Shown piece by piece: positions 13,201 through 28,200 of a stretch of DNA of 64,000 nucleotides. Below the pieces are notes generated by a model. It had not been told where the DNA came from and made no database searches. It saw only the letters and a program-made list of their open reading frames with translations. The DNA is from Siphonodentalium dalli. Lineage: Eukaryota > Mollusca > Scaphopoda > Gadilida > Siphonodentaliidae. The position numbers and the translations under genes are program-made. The stretch lies in contig CP136064.1 of NCBI GenBank assembly GCA_032622095.1, positions 262,549,863 through 262,613,862 of the forward strand, in the 5' to 3' direction. Within the stretch, counting starts at the first letter, position 1; the number at the start of each line of letters is the position of its first letter.

Positions 13201-16200
13201 CAGAGGATATCTAGTGAGCCGCAATTCTATACGAAATTTATTAGCTGAGTGCACTAAATTCGACTCAAGCCGAGCTCTATCGAGGCTCGAATCGAATTTA
13301 GTGGACGTGGTTAATACATTTCGTATAGAATTACGACGAATTGAAGATCCATTTTTATCACACAATTACATTTTAGCAAGGGAAATACGATCTCGAACGG
13401 CTGGGGTTAAAACAAATTAATATTGATTTGCGGAATTGAATGGAATGGAATTGTTTATTAGCAAAGTCAACATCTAAGTTGCAATATGCTATACAACTTA
13501 TATACATATATACAAACAATACATAACATACATGTACATCAATAAATGAGTCCATCATATTATATGATATTAATAATAAATACAAATAATGCTAATACAT
13601 TCAAGAATATTTTTTCTTAAATGGTATAACTCATATAATATTTACATTATATATAATATAATGTAATACTTGCGTCATGGTAACTTTATAAACGATAATT
13701 TTAAGAATATGCTCACACTTTTCAATATACTTATATTAAGCAGTGGCAGCATTATGTATAATTTATTTCTGTTAGGATTTTCCCAGTAATACTTCGGGAT
13801 ATAGGTTTCTCGCAGGTCGATAAGTTCTGTACACAAAATAACAAAATGGTATTCATCACAAAATGTTTCGCCACATAACGGGCATTTCGTGTCTTTACAT
13901 TTACTTTTATTCCATCTGCATTGCTCCACCGGTAGTCTGTGATTGGCTGTTCTACATTTCAGTAAATAAGTAGCCAGATGAGAGGGCATATATACTAATT
14001 ATCGGCTCAACCTGACAGAATCCTTTATGTTTCGATAAAATATGGCACAGGTTGAGATAGACATATTTAGATTGCCGAAGAGGCAACCTGCGTGTTGTTT
14101 TATTACTTTCGCTTTTATGCGTTTCATGTCTGTCGTGCTTAGTGGTGACTGATTCTGCCACGCACTTTCCATATTTACTTATCGCAGCGTTTCTTCGATA
14201 AAAGAAATCAATTTAATCTTGTTTTGTTATATGGCATCACTATCATTGAGATACCTGTGTAGAAGGAATACATTCTTAGCTAGTTCCGATCCTTCGTGTG
14301 ATACTAGTTTTGACCAATATGATATTGCTCTGCACTTAATTTCGATCATTACGGGGTATCCCAATTCTGCATATATCATGTAATTTGGTATTCTAGACTT
14401 CATTGTTGTGATTATGAGAATTTAAGATGAATGGTCTCCAAAATTTGAGTTTTCTCGAAACACCAAACTTCACCACCATACAGCATAATCGGCATACTCA
14501 TAGATTCAAACAATTTAAAATAGTTCAAGTTTGAGGTTGCGCAGTCGCTCAGAAAACTTTGTATATCGTTCACAAACAAAGAAAATAAAAGAGGTGACAT
14601 TGGTCATCTTGAAGTAAGCCAATCTGGCTATAAAGAAGTCTGATTGCGAATTATTATTTTTCACACATAATTTTGTATTGTCGTACATGCTTCGTATTAC
14701 CCGTAGAATATTACCGTTTATATCTGCTTGCATAAGTTTGTTTATCACAACCAAAGACGAAGTAAAGACACCTTCAAAAAATATTGTTTCATTTTAAATG
14801 TGTCGTTTTTCGTGGTGACAAATTATTCAACCACTCTTTATCTCCCGTGTTTATCTCACAACACAAATCGAATTTCATAATTATGTTCTAATTGACATAA
14901 TATTAACGTTCCGGCATTGACATCGACACATCATTTCGCTAAGCTCTTATTCCAATAGACGCGCCGATAATACACATGTGTCTTACTAAACACATGATGC
15001 CGGGTCTATGGACTAATGATGTGATAAAATACCTTATGGGACGAGATAGAGCATCTTCAAGCAATTTCCTGTTTATATATCTCCATTGGAGCTTCCTAAT
15101 AACTTCGTTCATGATGTACATTCAGTGTAGCCCTACTAAGTTTTCATATATGTCAGTTAACTAATGCCAACGTTAGCCGTAGCTTTGAACTTTCATTAGT
15201 ACTACCAATCAACTGCCTTTTGAAACATTGCTGTATCCTCATGCAAATAGGTTCATGTTGGACGTAAATATTTATATTGGACGGATTTCGTTCTCAAATA
15301 AACCCACCGTGAGCGTATGCCCGTTATTCCGCTTCATGGGTGCGGGCCGCAGGGAAGACAAATTATACAGAGCGTGCATTTGGATGGTTGTCGATGAAAA
15401 AAGGTAGATTGAATGTCAACATGGACGTATTTCGTATGGAAATAGTACCATATCAGATGTTTTAACACCTCCGTTTTATTTCCATATTGATGTTAAATAA
15501 TGCCAATATGAGCACATGTTGCTCATTAAAATACGCCCATTGTGTACTTATTTTGATGAGAACATTACTGTGCCATAAAGACGACTGTTTTTAGATTATA
15601 ACATTTATGCAACTTATTAAAGCATTGTTATGAAATACAGTCTACTGTGGACGAACGGAATATTTGTAGTCATTATTGTAATACTGTATACTTCGAGGCG
15701 GAGTGTTATTATATAATGTTGGTACAGAATATGCTCGATTATGAAATTCGCGCACATATTTCGTGAAGGATAGTTGGTATGTTGATTGGAATTGTGTACT
15801 GATTCAAAAAATAATAAAACCATTTCGGTACAATTTTTGTCTAGGACAACCCCTATTTTGACATGGATTAACATGATCTTATGAAGTTATTGTAACAAAT
15901 CCATCCAGTTTGAACATCTATGCTGCACCGCGGATAACTGAATGTATTATAAAACCCAAGTTCGGTGTGATTTATACCACGAATGGACATCTATGCAACA
16001 TCGGCGATAACAGAAAGTATTATAGAGCCCAGGTTCCGTGTGAATTTATGCCGAGACACCGACAAATAGCTGTTTGGAAACAAATATTGCTACTCGTTTG
16101 CGCGAATTTATATTGTTCGAGCGTTGGACAGTTCAGAGTACGTACCTGTTTCCAGGAGAAAGTTGTTATAGAAATATATTTTATCGTATACCATAAATAG

Positions 16201-19200
16201 AGGATCTACAACGAGTCCCCAGTTTATAGCGGAATTTACAAAAAGGCTCGGTCCAGACCTAATTTACTGGACAAGTTTTGTAAATTCCGCTATAAATTGG
16301 GGACGATTTGTAGATGTTATTTATTACATGATCCAAAACCTCGACAAAGCATACTTAAATCAACAAATGGGACGCATAACTAACATCGGCTTCTATAAGG
16401 CATGCGATGACGTTTCACGTAACTATACATTGTTTGAACGCGTAAAGAAATAGTCCCAGATAAATAAAGACTCTTTGGCGTATTTAATGGCGTATAATAA
16501 TGACATAACTTTTCAAACTCTTCATTCATTATAATCTGTTGGACAAATATTGGAAACCATAGTATTTGGAATCGTAGCGTTCGGAGGTTATTTATAGGAT
16601 TTTATCGGAGAGTGTAACACAGTTCTACTTACTTTCTCTTTCTCAAATTGCAAGTACTAATAAAACACGTACAAATAATTAATTACGTTCATCTGCAGAG
16701 AATATTGTTGATGAATTAAATTGATATAGTAATTGCTTGAATTCGGTCAGGCTCCAATTAAATGGGATAATACAAACTTTCATACCCCGACTTCGTATGA
16801 TCAGACGGACTAATTGAAGTAATAGATAAAATCTCATCAAAGAGACAAAGTAGGTCTCAGTTAGTATACAGCATGCACGTGTAACAATGAAGTGTGTTCC
16901 ATGTTAATTTTGTCCTGACATGGGAACAATAAAGAGAATATTGAATTTCATAATAAACTGTATTGTTTTGGAGTAGATGCCAAAAATGTATTAATTCATA
17001 AAACAATTATTTCGCTCGTGGCACGTCGCGCGCGAAAAAGAACATTTGTATCGGCCACCAATGAGACATTGCTTTAGGTGTCCGCTCAAAAACACTACTA
17101 CATATCCTCTAAATACACATGAATGATAGATTTTCTGTGTTCTGTGATGTAATTTTCTGAAGCATACGTCTGACGTTTAGAACGAAGTGACTTAAATATA
17201 TAGCCCTGGGACTTAGATCTACGACCTGACGTTACAATACACATAGAGCTTATCACCCATGTTTAGCGCTTTGTCGTCTGCAGTCTTAATTTGGTTATAA
17301 TGGCGGCATGACGTCATTTAATTGCGTCGCATTATTTTAGTTGATATTCACACTCCAAATAATGACCAGGTGCATGAATGTTAGTGGTAGGCGGTACATT
17401 ATACCTTACGTTATTGAATTTGGAATTCAATAATCCGCTCAAATAAATTGAATATAAAGGATATCAAATCCAATGTTTATTTCCTTCTTAATTTAATTTT
17501 AAGGTTTATACAGAGAGCTGTGCGTTAGAATAATAATACAAGCTTGTGTCTAACGTCATCAACTTACGGGGAATGACATACTGACGTAGATTCAAATGGG
17601 GAATTTACCCTCAATCCGGCCATTTATGGGACCATCTCCCTTTATAGACAACATAATATTTGCAATAAATGAATGATTTTGAGCCAGCTAATCCTCGCTG
17701 CTTGTCGGAGTTTTTTTTAGATGCGGCAGATCTCCTTGTGATAACGTATATCGTATTTCCTTTCAGCCTCCACTTGCGGGGATGGGAAATTCAAATGTCG
17801 AACATCTGACCAGTGCTTCACAAATGCCATCAAATGTAACGGTGTCAGTGAATGTGATGACGCAAGTGACGAGGAACGATGCCGTATGTAATAGTTACTA
17901 ATAACCCACCAACTAGAGAGCTTTTGCAAAATCATGATCACAATTCTATATACTTTATTGCTTAATCGCTACTTGACATAATATATGGCAAGTCAAACAG
18001 CCTTATACGACAACAAATAAACAACTACGAGGAAACATTAAAGGGACACAAAGCATTCGAAGTGGGTGAATGTGCAAAATATAAAAATGTCTGCAGAATG
18101 CCTATAAATATAACATGAGAAATAGATTAACTCTGTTCGTATAAACAATTCAATTCAATTCAATATTTGAAACCATTGTTATGTAAACAAAACCTTTACC
18201 GTGATGTGTCAATAAACATCACCAATCATGTAGTAAGTTGAAATTTGTTAATATGAATATGATTTTCAGAAGACAATATATATGCTTTGATTTTGTCCAA
18301 TATTATTGCACTCATTCCGCTCTAACAGAAATATTTACATAACAATGGTTTTGATATGCGAATTAACGTTATTGTTGAGTTGCTAATAATGAAAATTAGA
18401 AGGAAATCGAACCATTTTTGCTTGTACTTATTGATGCTAGTTGTATTACATAGTCTTATCACATTTAACGGTAAGAAATATGTTGTGTTCCCTGGGCTGG
18501 TTATTTCCGCGGGAGATCTGAAACTTGCTCAATCACTAGGAAGACATGCCACTTATATCAAATCTGAAAATAAGGAGATTTCACTTTCGAATGTTCACAA
18601 GCGATCGGTTTTCCGTACCTTTTAAAACAGTTACGGTAGTCAAATTATGCGGAGCAATCCAGTGCCATCAGACTTCATGGTTTTCAGAGTTTATGGCAGC
18701 AATGCATGATTTAGTCCGCTTGAGCACGTAATTGCTCATTTTAACCAGTTTTCTGTGTGCAATAACTTTCTTGATTTTCACTCCCTGTATATTGGCGACA
18801 TGTAACTATTTATCTTCAATACAATTGCTACCTATATATATATGTTTAGCCTATATTGCACTGGATAATTATATATAATATTATATGTTTATAATATATT
18901 TTTGTTTCCCTTATCGCGCATCTGCGTCGCATCCGGTGCACTGTTGTTCGCGTTTTTTCTTACTATTCTGATACGGTTGTCCTCGACATAATGCTGTATT
19001 TGTCCTTTGTTGCGATATGTTGGATGGTGGTGTGACTGGTCATAATTAACATGTATCACATTTTAGATTAAAAAAAAAACATACCAGGCAGATTTTTAAA
19101 ACATTCATTTTGAAATATCGTTATGTTTTTGGAAAAACTTGAGTTGAGGCCATAATTTGCTGAACGCGGAGAGCGCCGATGTTGTATTAATTTTTAACAA

Positions 19201-22200
19201 AATTGACGCACAAAACCGTTCTAAAACGAAATATAATCTTTTAAATACAGAACATATCTTGCATGACACTAAAGCCGCATGGATTGTTGCCAACAGAACA
19301 TGCCACGACAAAGGAGGAAGATTGGCCGCCCTTCCGACTGAACATGAGGTGATGCGTGCGGCGCGGAAACTGGCTGACGGAGACTCCGCGTGGATCGGAG
19401 GACTCAAAAACAACACTGGCTGGGAATGGCGGAGTGGTGAGTGTCCATCGTGCCGTATGAGAAACTAGCTTCGGTTATGCGCCTGCATGTGGGCTAAGTT
19501 AGCTAGCATTGTACCCTAATACATCTAATTACTATAATAAGTCCAATGAACAAATTTATTAGAATCGCATTGCCACACAAACGTGATATTGACCATCGCG
19601 CTCGTTATTACGCCACCTGTGGTGTATCTAGCTGCTGAGATTTTGATATTGCGTGGTGGACAGGGCGAATGCATTGTGGGGCTTTTATTTATAGAGTTGG
19701 AAATTCCGTTTATTTAAAAGTCGGAACTACGCGACCAGTAGGCCAAGTCCAGTAAAACGGTTCGTTATAGGTGCTGGTTGTTATTGTTATTTTAACGGAA
19801 TTCTGAGTTGGTCATTCGCGAAACCAATATATTTTATATTCTATAATTAAAACCGTGGGTATATAATATATGATCCTCTTTATGGATATTGTAGGAAGGT
19901 AAATTTAGCTAAAGCGGTGGGATATCTTGCAAGACAACACATTTCGGTTCGCGCTATAACTGCTCAATGTTTTAACGTGTTACACAACGTCTGATAAAAA
20001 GAGTTCTATCTGGAATATTCACACTATTTTTTCAGAGAACATGCATAGAGTAAACATAGTCCCATCGGACTATCGTAAAGTAGTTCCGTTTAATTCGGGA
20101 TTAATTAACCCTCAGACTGCCGAAACTGCCGACAATAAATTCGCTTGTTCGTGTCCCCCGAAAATCAAACTTGCCTGTTTAGAGGTCCCATTTTCGTGGC
20201 TAATGGTGATAGAATCACAATTTTCAGTCAAGTTCATGGATAAATTACATTACACTTAATCGGCTTATGTCCGCGGCCATAAACCTGCGTTTTGATAACA
20301 ATTTATTCGAGACAAACTGTTGCGCGGGTATCAGTCGGCGCTTATCGGTTGAAGTTATTATGATCGTGCAGCCTGCACGTGCAACAAGTGTTCAAATACA
20401 ACAGAAGAAAAAAATACTATGTCAAATAAATAACGTGATCAATGGACAGACAAGTTTCATTTCCGTGGGACACGAAAAAGCGAATTTAATGTCGTCAGTT
20501 TCGGCAGTCTGAGGGTTTTAATTAATCTCCTTTACGATATCCCGATAGGACTATGTTTACTCTATGTTCTCTGAAAAAAATTGGTGTGAATATTCCCGAT
20601 AGAACTATTTTTATCAGACGTTTTGTAACACATTAAAACATTGAGCAGTTAGCGCAATTTTCTGGAATTTCGGACTATTTCGTCTATAAAAATACGATGA
20701 GCAACTGAAAATGTTTTTCAACATTCTGGAAGGGGTATATGTCCATGGTATATATGTTTAAAATTTCACGCATAAACTATGACAGATAACAAAGTTATAA
20801 TTAGTTTTGTAGGCCCACCATAAATCCCCTATAATAAACGCATGCCTCCGTAAGCACATGGCTTTGCTGTGGATACTTTCGTTCCCAGCATGGATCATTC
20901 TCGCTATCTGTAACATGTCTATGAACAATGGCTGTGCCATGCACTCTTAGCTTTGATCCGCATTTAGAAGCATTCTGGTGTGGCGAATGAGAAACCTGCA
21001 GTAATTTATAAGCCGTAGTTCATTGTAATAATTTGAAGAATTACTTATCTTAACGGAATTCTGAGGCGGTCCATTCATTTAACCAATATATTTTATATTA
21101 TGATTTATATTTATGGCTAATAATATGATCTTGGTGGCGTTACCATTTCTGACTATGGTTTTCTTGTTATTATTTTGTTCCCGCGATAAATTACTCGTCA
21201 TCAGTACGTGGAGGAAATGGCTGTGCGGATGCGCGCGCATTCATTGTACCATGCGATTTTTTACATTAGCTTAATTCGCTTCATTCCTGCGAATAGCAGT
21301 CGAAGTTATTATCCTATACTAATACAAGTATATATGAAATGCAAGCCATCTATGCAATTATTTATAGTGATACTTGTTTCAGGGGGTAGCAGGAAGACAG
21401 CCCGATAGGGCTAGGCCAACCCCCAACAATATATACAGCATTTACTTTATTATATGTTACTGCCATTGTATTATTCATGTGTATATTGTAAATAAATTAT
21501 CCTATCCTACATCTGATTGCTCATAATCTAATAAGACTAATGGACTTAAATTTATTAAAGTCGCATTGCCACACAGGTATTAGAGCGCCATTCGCGTATC
21601 ATTTTTAACATTATTGTGTTTATATAAGGATTAACTGTCATGTGGACTGTTTTTATGGAGATGTAGCCGCGAGCTGAGTGGTCCCCAAGAAAGTCTGGAA
21701 ATAGTGTTTCTGTCATTTGCAGAATGAGGTCCTCAGAGGGTGAATTTACTGATGCTATCCGAAGGGTTTTACATACAAGTTATGACCACTCACCTCGCGG
21801 TTACATCTCCATAAAAACAGTCCACATGACAGTTAATCCTTATATTTATATACATTTAGCGAAAAAGCCACTCTTGTAAATGTATTTAAATCGAAAAGTG
21901 TATCGTGACAAAACCAGCCCAAAATATCCCATAGCACCCTTGGCAAAAGTTAACAGGAACCATTTCTCTTTATATTGAAACCCGATGATTTATTAAGTCA
22001 ATCCTGCGCGAGTCCAAATGCGCCCAAAACATTACGCGTTCGTCTTTCCAAAACCAATGGCGCGTCGATGTAATTATGAGGCTGCAATTATGACCTCTTG
22101 CGCGTTCACCGAGAAATAATTACAACTAGCCACGTGGGCGCCGACTAATCGGAATGCTGGCTTTAGTGATAATCACACTAAGTATGTAAATATATGAAGA

Positions 22201-25200
22201 TATAGACAGTACCATGCAACGAATGCTCTCTATTCAGCGGTTTGTCTTTGCTCGCCCATAGGAAAATAGTATGTAACCACTCACAAACCACATATTATCT
22301 TCGATGTCACATACGTATGCTCTATCGGTTATACCAGCTTATCCTTCTTTGTTTTCAGACAGGAGCAAATTGTACGATCGAGTTGGCTGCTTTACCGAGA
22401 AGAAACTCACACCACGTCCAGTCTACGATACGAAGAATTTTGGAAAATGCAAAAGTTATTGTACTAATTATACTTACATGGGCATCAAGGTGAGTGCACA
22501 TACACACTGACTTCGACAAATACATCACGTGTAGTTTTCTTCATCTTTTCAAACATGGACAGGGATGTGGTGACATGACACTTGGGGGTCTGAGTGTCCC
22601 ACTCAAACTTATTATGTAAGGTAATATGATGCCATGTAATTTTAGGACACATATAGCTCGGATTTATCCTTTATGTTGGTAAAGCAAAGCGATGCTGTGA
22701 AGAACATTTACAGCTATTTACTTCACAGTTTCATTTTAAGTAGGGAGTTAACGACATCCAGCAGTTTAATTATGTTGGTAAAGATTTTTAGCACATGGGA
22801 AATTCATGTCTGCCATAACATCAGTTGGAAATATGACTCACTTTTGGATCGTTATCCCTTATTTGAAAGAACTATTCTTTCGGCCAATTTGACCCCATAG
22901 CTGGGTGGCCCGCCCCAAATACCCAATATAAACTTCGCCACCCTTCAACTCCACACAGTAGGGCCATACTGATAGTAGGACCTGTTATGGACCATTTCCG
23001 AGGATAGTTCGGATTTTTGACCCCATGGTTTGCCTGCCCCGATGGTGGGGCGAAAATGGCACCAAGCATTCTAGAATCGTTCGGATATCGGTAAAATTTG
23101 TCCCACGGCACCGGGGGGGGGGTGGTGAAGGGCGATGTTGTTTCTGGTGGATATGCGGGGCATGCAAGCCACACTTGTCTTCAAATTTGCCGAATTCGGA
23201 ACAGTTCTCGTAAATGGTCCATAGGCCAGCCCACACCGCATGTGTCACCCTGGAACTACCACGCGCATATCTTTTTTACACTCTTTACAAATATAATATT
23301 ATTTTATTAGAAAATCGGCTTTGATCATAAGATAAGGCATTTTCCTTGATTAAGTGAAAAGCATATGAATTGTGCGAACGTCAAATTATATGTCTACCAA
23401 CAATTCGCTGATGAGCAGAGTCCGTGAAATTTAAAGTTCAGTAATGTCAAATTACATTGTTTTGTATGGATGTTTGTATCTGCTTTCAGTTGTCCGTATG
23501 TATGTTGAGTGCTCTTCATTTTACATGTATAGTACGGATATGTAGCAATAATTGTTAGTGTAATATATTGTTTTCTAATCAAGAAGCGTGCTATATTATT
23601 ACGACGATGATCCATATATTAAGCATGCGCGAAGTAGTGAGGACTGAATTATGTTTTGAAAGACTATATTCCGATCTTGGTAACGCAGACAAGCGACCTT
23701 AATTCAAGACGTCTAATTCTTGATATTACATAACGAATTTTCTCACAATATGTGTGTGTTTCATTCTGAAATATGGTACATAAATATATTATTAATGTGA
23801 CATAAACTTTAAGAACTATACATACATTGGCACTACTTATAAGTCAACTTTCGATACTATATGACACGAACATTCCTTAAAATGTCACTGTCTTCAGACC
23901 AATACTATGTACAAAATAGCATTCTTTCACGAGTGAAGTTTATATATCTATGACAACCTATCTGAAGATCATGAGATGGAACTTGATTAAAAACAATGAT
24001 AATTATTTTCATCTAGAAAGCTAATACCCATACATGATATATTTGAGAATTGTCCTACCGTGCATGTTGGTCGATGAACAATTGGGTTGAGGTGAGTTAA
24101 AAACCATAATATATTTAACCTCTCAAACGTATAAAACAATCATTATTTTTGTCTTCTCTTCTCACCAAGAACTTTTGTAAGATATAACTTTTTCAACAGT
24201 GCAGTTGATATATCCACGATTTCATTTCTGAAGGTCAAGAGAGGAGATTTAGTTGAATTAAATATTCCTTGATTCAAGGTTTTTCAGAATTATTTTCATT
24301 TGGAGAGACAGATACTGTTCAAATCAAGCCTGTTGTTCAATATAACTGGTCTCATATGAGTTTTAGGTCACATGTCAGTTTCCAAATATCCGGCTGAACA
24401 GGTATATCTAATAATGTGGCTTATTTCCAGTTGATATCTTCCTGTTTGAGTGCAATAGGCTGCATACCAACAGTTGTTTTCATTGGGCTGAAATATTTGC
24501 GACTGCTGTATTCTTCATTTTCATGTATAGGGGTATGATGTTATAGCATGCACTTAAAAACTTCAACCCAGTATTACGACACAAATAAAGCTTCCCTTGA
24601 TAAAACCAAGACAATAAGCTATTTGGTGATCGGATTGCTGTGTTAAATTATTAATTAGTTCAGCAGTTCTTCGTACATAAAGGGTCAATAATTTAAACAT
24701 GCAAGTGTATGGAACTCGATTGTGTTTGTCTTCTTTTATATTTGCTCAGATTTTATATACAAAGATGAGGATAGGTAAAAGTCTATATATTTCACCAGAT
24801 AATCAATATAAATTCTTTGTTGAAGATATCATTCAATTTTGCCTTGATTTATGCAAAACGTTCGTCTGGTCCTTAACAGTTTAAAAAAAAAATATCAGTC
24901 CATATTAATTCATCATTAGTACATTTGACCATTCTATCTCAATAGTTTGTAACTAGATCTCAATGAAAGTATATATGTAGATATATTGATAAATTGATCC
25001 ACTGCTTTATTATTATATCCATTAATGTGTTTTGTTTCGACTTATAAATCCTTGAAATTCCAACACCGACTATTTGCCACATGGGGTGTGAACCAAGTCA
25101 CTCCCATCTTATGTATGTATTGTCAGAAATGTGGAAACTCCCTAATTGAAATGCGATGTAAACTAATATACCCACAGTGTTTGAATTTCTATTGTAGATC

Positions 25201-28200
25201 GTGCCATAATAATGTCTAGGAAAGTCCTTCGGTTGTGAGCCCAGGTCTCCAAATCTAATATTTTGTTCTCAATGTACGCATCTATGTGGAGTAATTTTTT
25301 CTAAGATTACAAGTTCTGCACATATAGTCCGCCTTTATGTTCAACAGGGTGGACGAGAGAATTGTGTTTGTCCAGACGCACAACATATTAGACCGATGTT
25401 CCGAGGAACACGCTGTGAGGTTTCAGACAACAAAGAATATACAGTCTCATTGACTAAAAGTGGTGAGTATCTATTTCAACCTTACACCTATATCAGGTAT
25501 TATCTAGATGTAACTTCCTTGATTAATATATGTACATGCCACAATTCCTGCGTTGCAATTGGATGGTGAATATAAGTCCAAGCGCCGTAAACAGCCAGGC
25601 ACGCACTTAGCACGTGCGGGTTGTTTTATGGGTACCGTCAACGATCTAGGTATGGCATAAGACGGCTAGAAGAATACCTGTATACCAGCTGAGTCGTGTG
25701 GAAAGTAATATATACATTTAAGTTCCATTCCGCAAACTCTTCAACACATTACTGTTGTCCATATTATGATTTCAAGCAAGTTGGCTTGTGTCAAGTGGGT
25801 TTCATTAAATAATATTTCGCTGAATTTGTGTTTGTTTTATTATATTTTACCGAAACCAATTTTTTATGAAAATATGATTAGTGGTTATGCATGATTCACT
25901 GCTGCATATATACGTAATATTACTTTAATCCAAGGATTATGAAAGTTTCTATAAAGACAATGCCTCTCAAATAACTCTGGCTATTGAATATTGCTCAAGC
26001 AACAGTAAGCTTATGCTATAATAACATTATTTTCATAAAACCGTTTAATGTTATATTCATACGAAAATCAGCGCCGTGTAAGCACCGTCATTGAAACAGG
26101 AAAAAGAAGATAGATAATGTGAAAGTTATTAGCTCTATGTATGGATAGATCACCTCAACGAGTGTCTTCATAATTAAGACGGTCGGCGTGCGTCTTGATT
26201 GGGAGTGATAAACTCTACTCGCGAGCGCGGAGCGCGAGTGAGTAGAGTTTACCACTCACAAACAAGACGCATGCCGACAGTCTTAATTATGTAGACACGA
26301 GTGGGGTGATCTATCCAATTTAGACGATTATATATGCAATACATTAGTCCTGACTGCCACCAGTCACCAAGCCATATTTGCAAAATGACATCGGAATTTG
26401 GGAACTTTAACCCAGGACACCTTAGCCAAATTGATTTCGAACGTTTATTTTCCGAGTAAGAAATGCCACAGGAAACTACTACTAATCAGCAGTCGAGGCA
26501 CGCCGATCCTGTTACAGATACTGAGTTGAGACAGAATATCAACAATTGTGTGCCAGTGAAAACAAGGCGACAAAACCCTTGGTGTATGAACGCATGGATG
26601 GATACCAACCGAAATAACCAGGATATATCGAAATCGAATCCAAACTACCCTGTGCCTGCGGACATTACCAACGAGACACCCTTACACACATTGGATTACT
26701 GGCTGTCAAAATTCGCATATGAGGTTAGGCGCAGTGACGGACAGACGTATTCACCGGCCATATTGGATCAATTGTTTGCCGGAATTCAACGTTACATGTG
26801 GACAGAACTTGACCTGGTAGATATAAAATTCTTCCAACCCGATAACGTTTCGTTCAAAAATTCCAGGAGAGCCCCTGATGCACGTATGAAAGAGCTGACA
26901 GCCGCAGGGATAGGTATTAAGAAGAAACGAGCTGATCCTGTTCTTATAGAGGACGAGACAGCCCTTTGGGATAAGGGCGTATTCGACGAGAATACTTCTG
27001 TCCGACTGACAAACATTGTATTCTTTTATAATGGTAATGCATTCGGATTTCGGGCTATGGACGAGCACAACAAGCTACATGCTGAACAATTCAAAATTTT
27101 TGTGTTCAAACGTAAACTTCATTTAAATGCTCTTGTTTTCGCATGAACATCAAGGCAGACTTACCCAGCGTACAGTTGAACCGAAATTGATTGAACACGT
27201 TGCCCAGCCAGACAATCCACGGTGTTTGGTGAAGATTTTCGAGAAGTATTTGTCGCTTATTCCAAATGAGGGTCAATTTTACCGGCGACCTTTAGACCCC
27301 GGACCGGGAACCAATGTTCCCAGATACGGGAAACAAACAATTGGAGTAAATACACTTTCGCAAATGATGAGAACGGTTTTCAAATCGGCCAACATTGACA
27401 CAACCGACCGAGTGATTCGAAATGATAGTGGAATGGTCACATGTTGTACTACGTTATATAACGCGGGATTTGGGAATCAAGCTGTTACTAGTCGCAGTGG
27501 TCACCACAGTGATGCTGTCCAAAGGTATAAACGACCGTTGGAACCTCTTAAACAAGCGGTAAGTCAGAGTGTAAATCCACCGGTTCCGGATAGTGAACCC
27601 CTATCAGTGAAAAAATCGCGAAAGTGGAAACTCGTTGCGCGTGTGGTGCTACTTCAGTTCCAACTACTCGTAGCACGCCTAAACGATCATATTTACTCAG
27701 AATCAGAGTGCACGAACACTACAACTCTGTTCTCATAATTAAAGGCGACAAAGAAATTGAGATTGACTTGTGATTATAGATGTTCCTGAAATTGTATAAT
27801 AATTTATATACACTGCATTTTCATTGAAATTTGTTAGATGTTTTGTTTCACCCACCCCAGCCCACCCATTTCCCCAAGAAGAATGTCATATGCAACAATT
27901 TCGAGTAGTTGTTAAGACAGTCTCGCTTGTGTTTTTTTATTATTAAGCAATCGAACTGCAATCATTCGAGCGTCTGAACAACTCGAACCTAATTGTCTGT
28001 TGTTCAATGCTCGAATGTTGGTTTGTTGATTGCTTGGTAAGACAACCCAAGCGTAGTATCTTAACCATTAAGAGTCACACTTAGACAAAAGAACTTAGGA
28101 TCTGTATCGTCTAAGGACATTTGGAGGAAGTTGACTGAGACAATGGGTGACATAATTACACGTGTACGACATGAGTCGAACACACACATATGCAGGTCGC

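Noticed and set aside
19437-22358. Search for a missing CTLD C-half after exon 3
   Set aside because: The region is mostly foldback and palindromic elements; no Cys/Trp pattern with splice sites was found.
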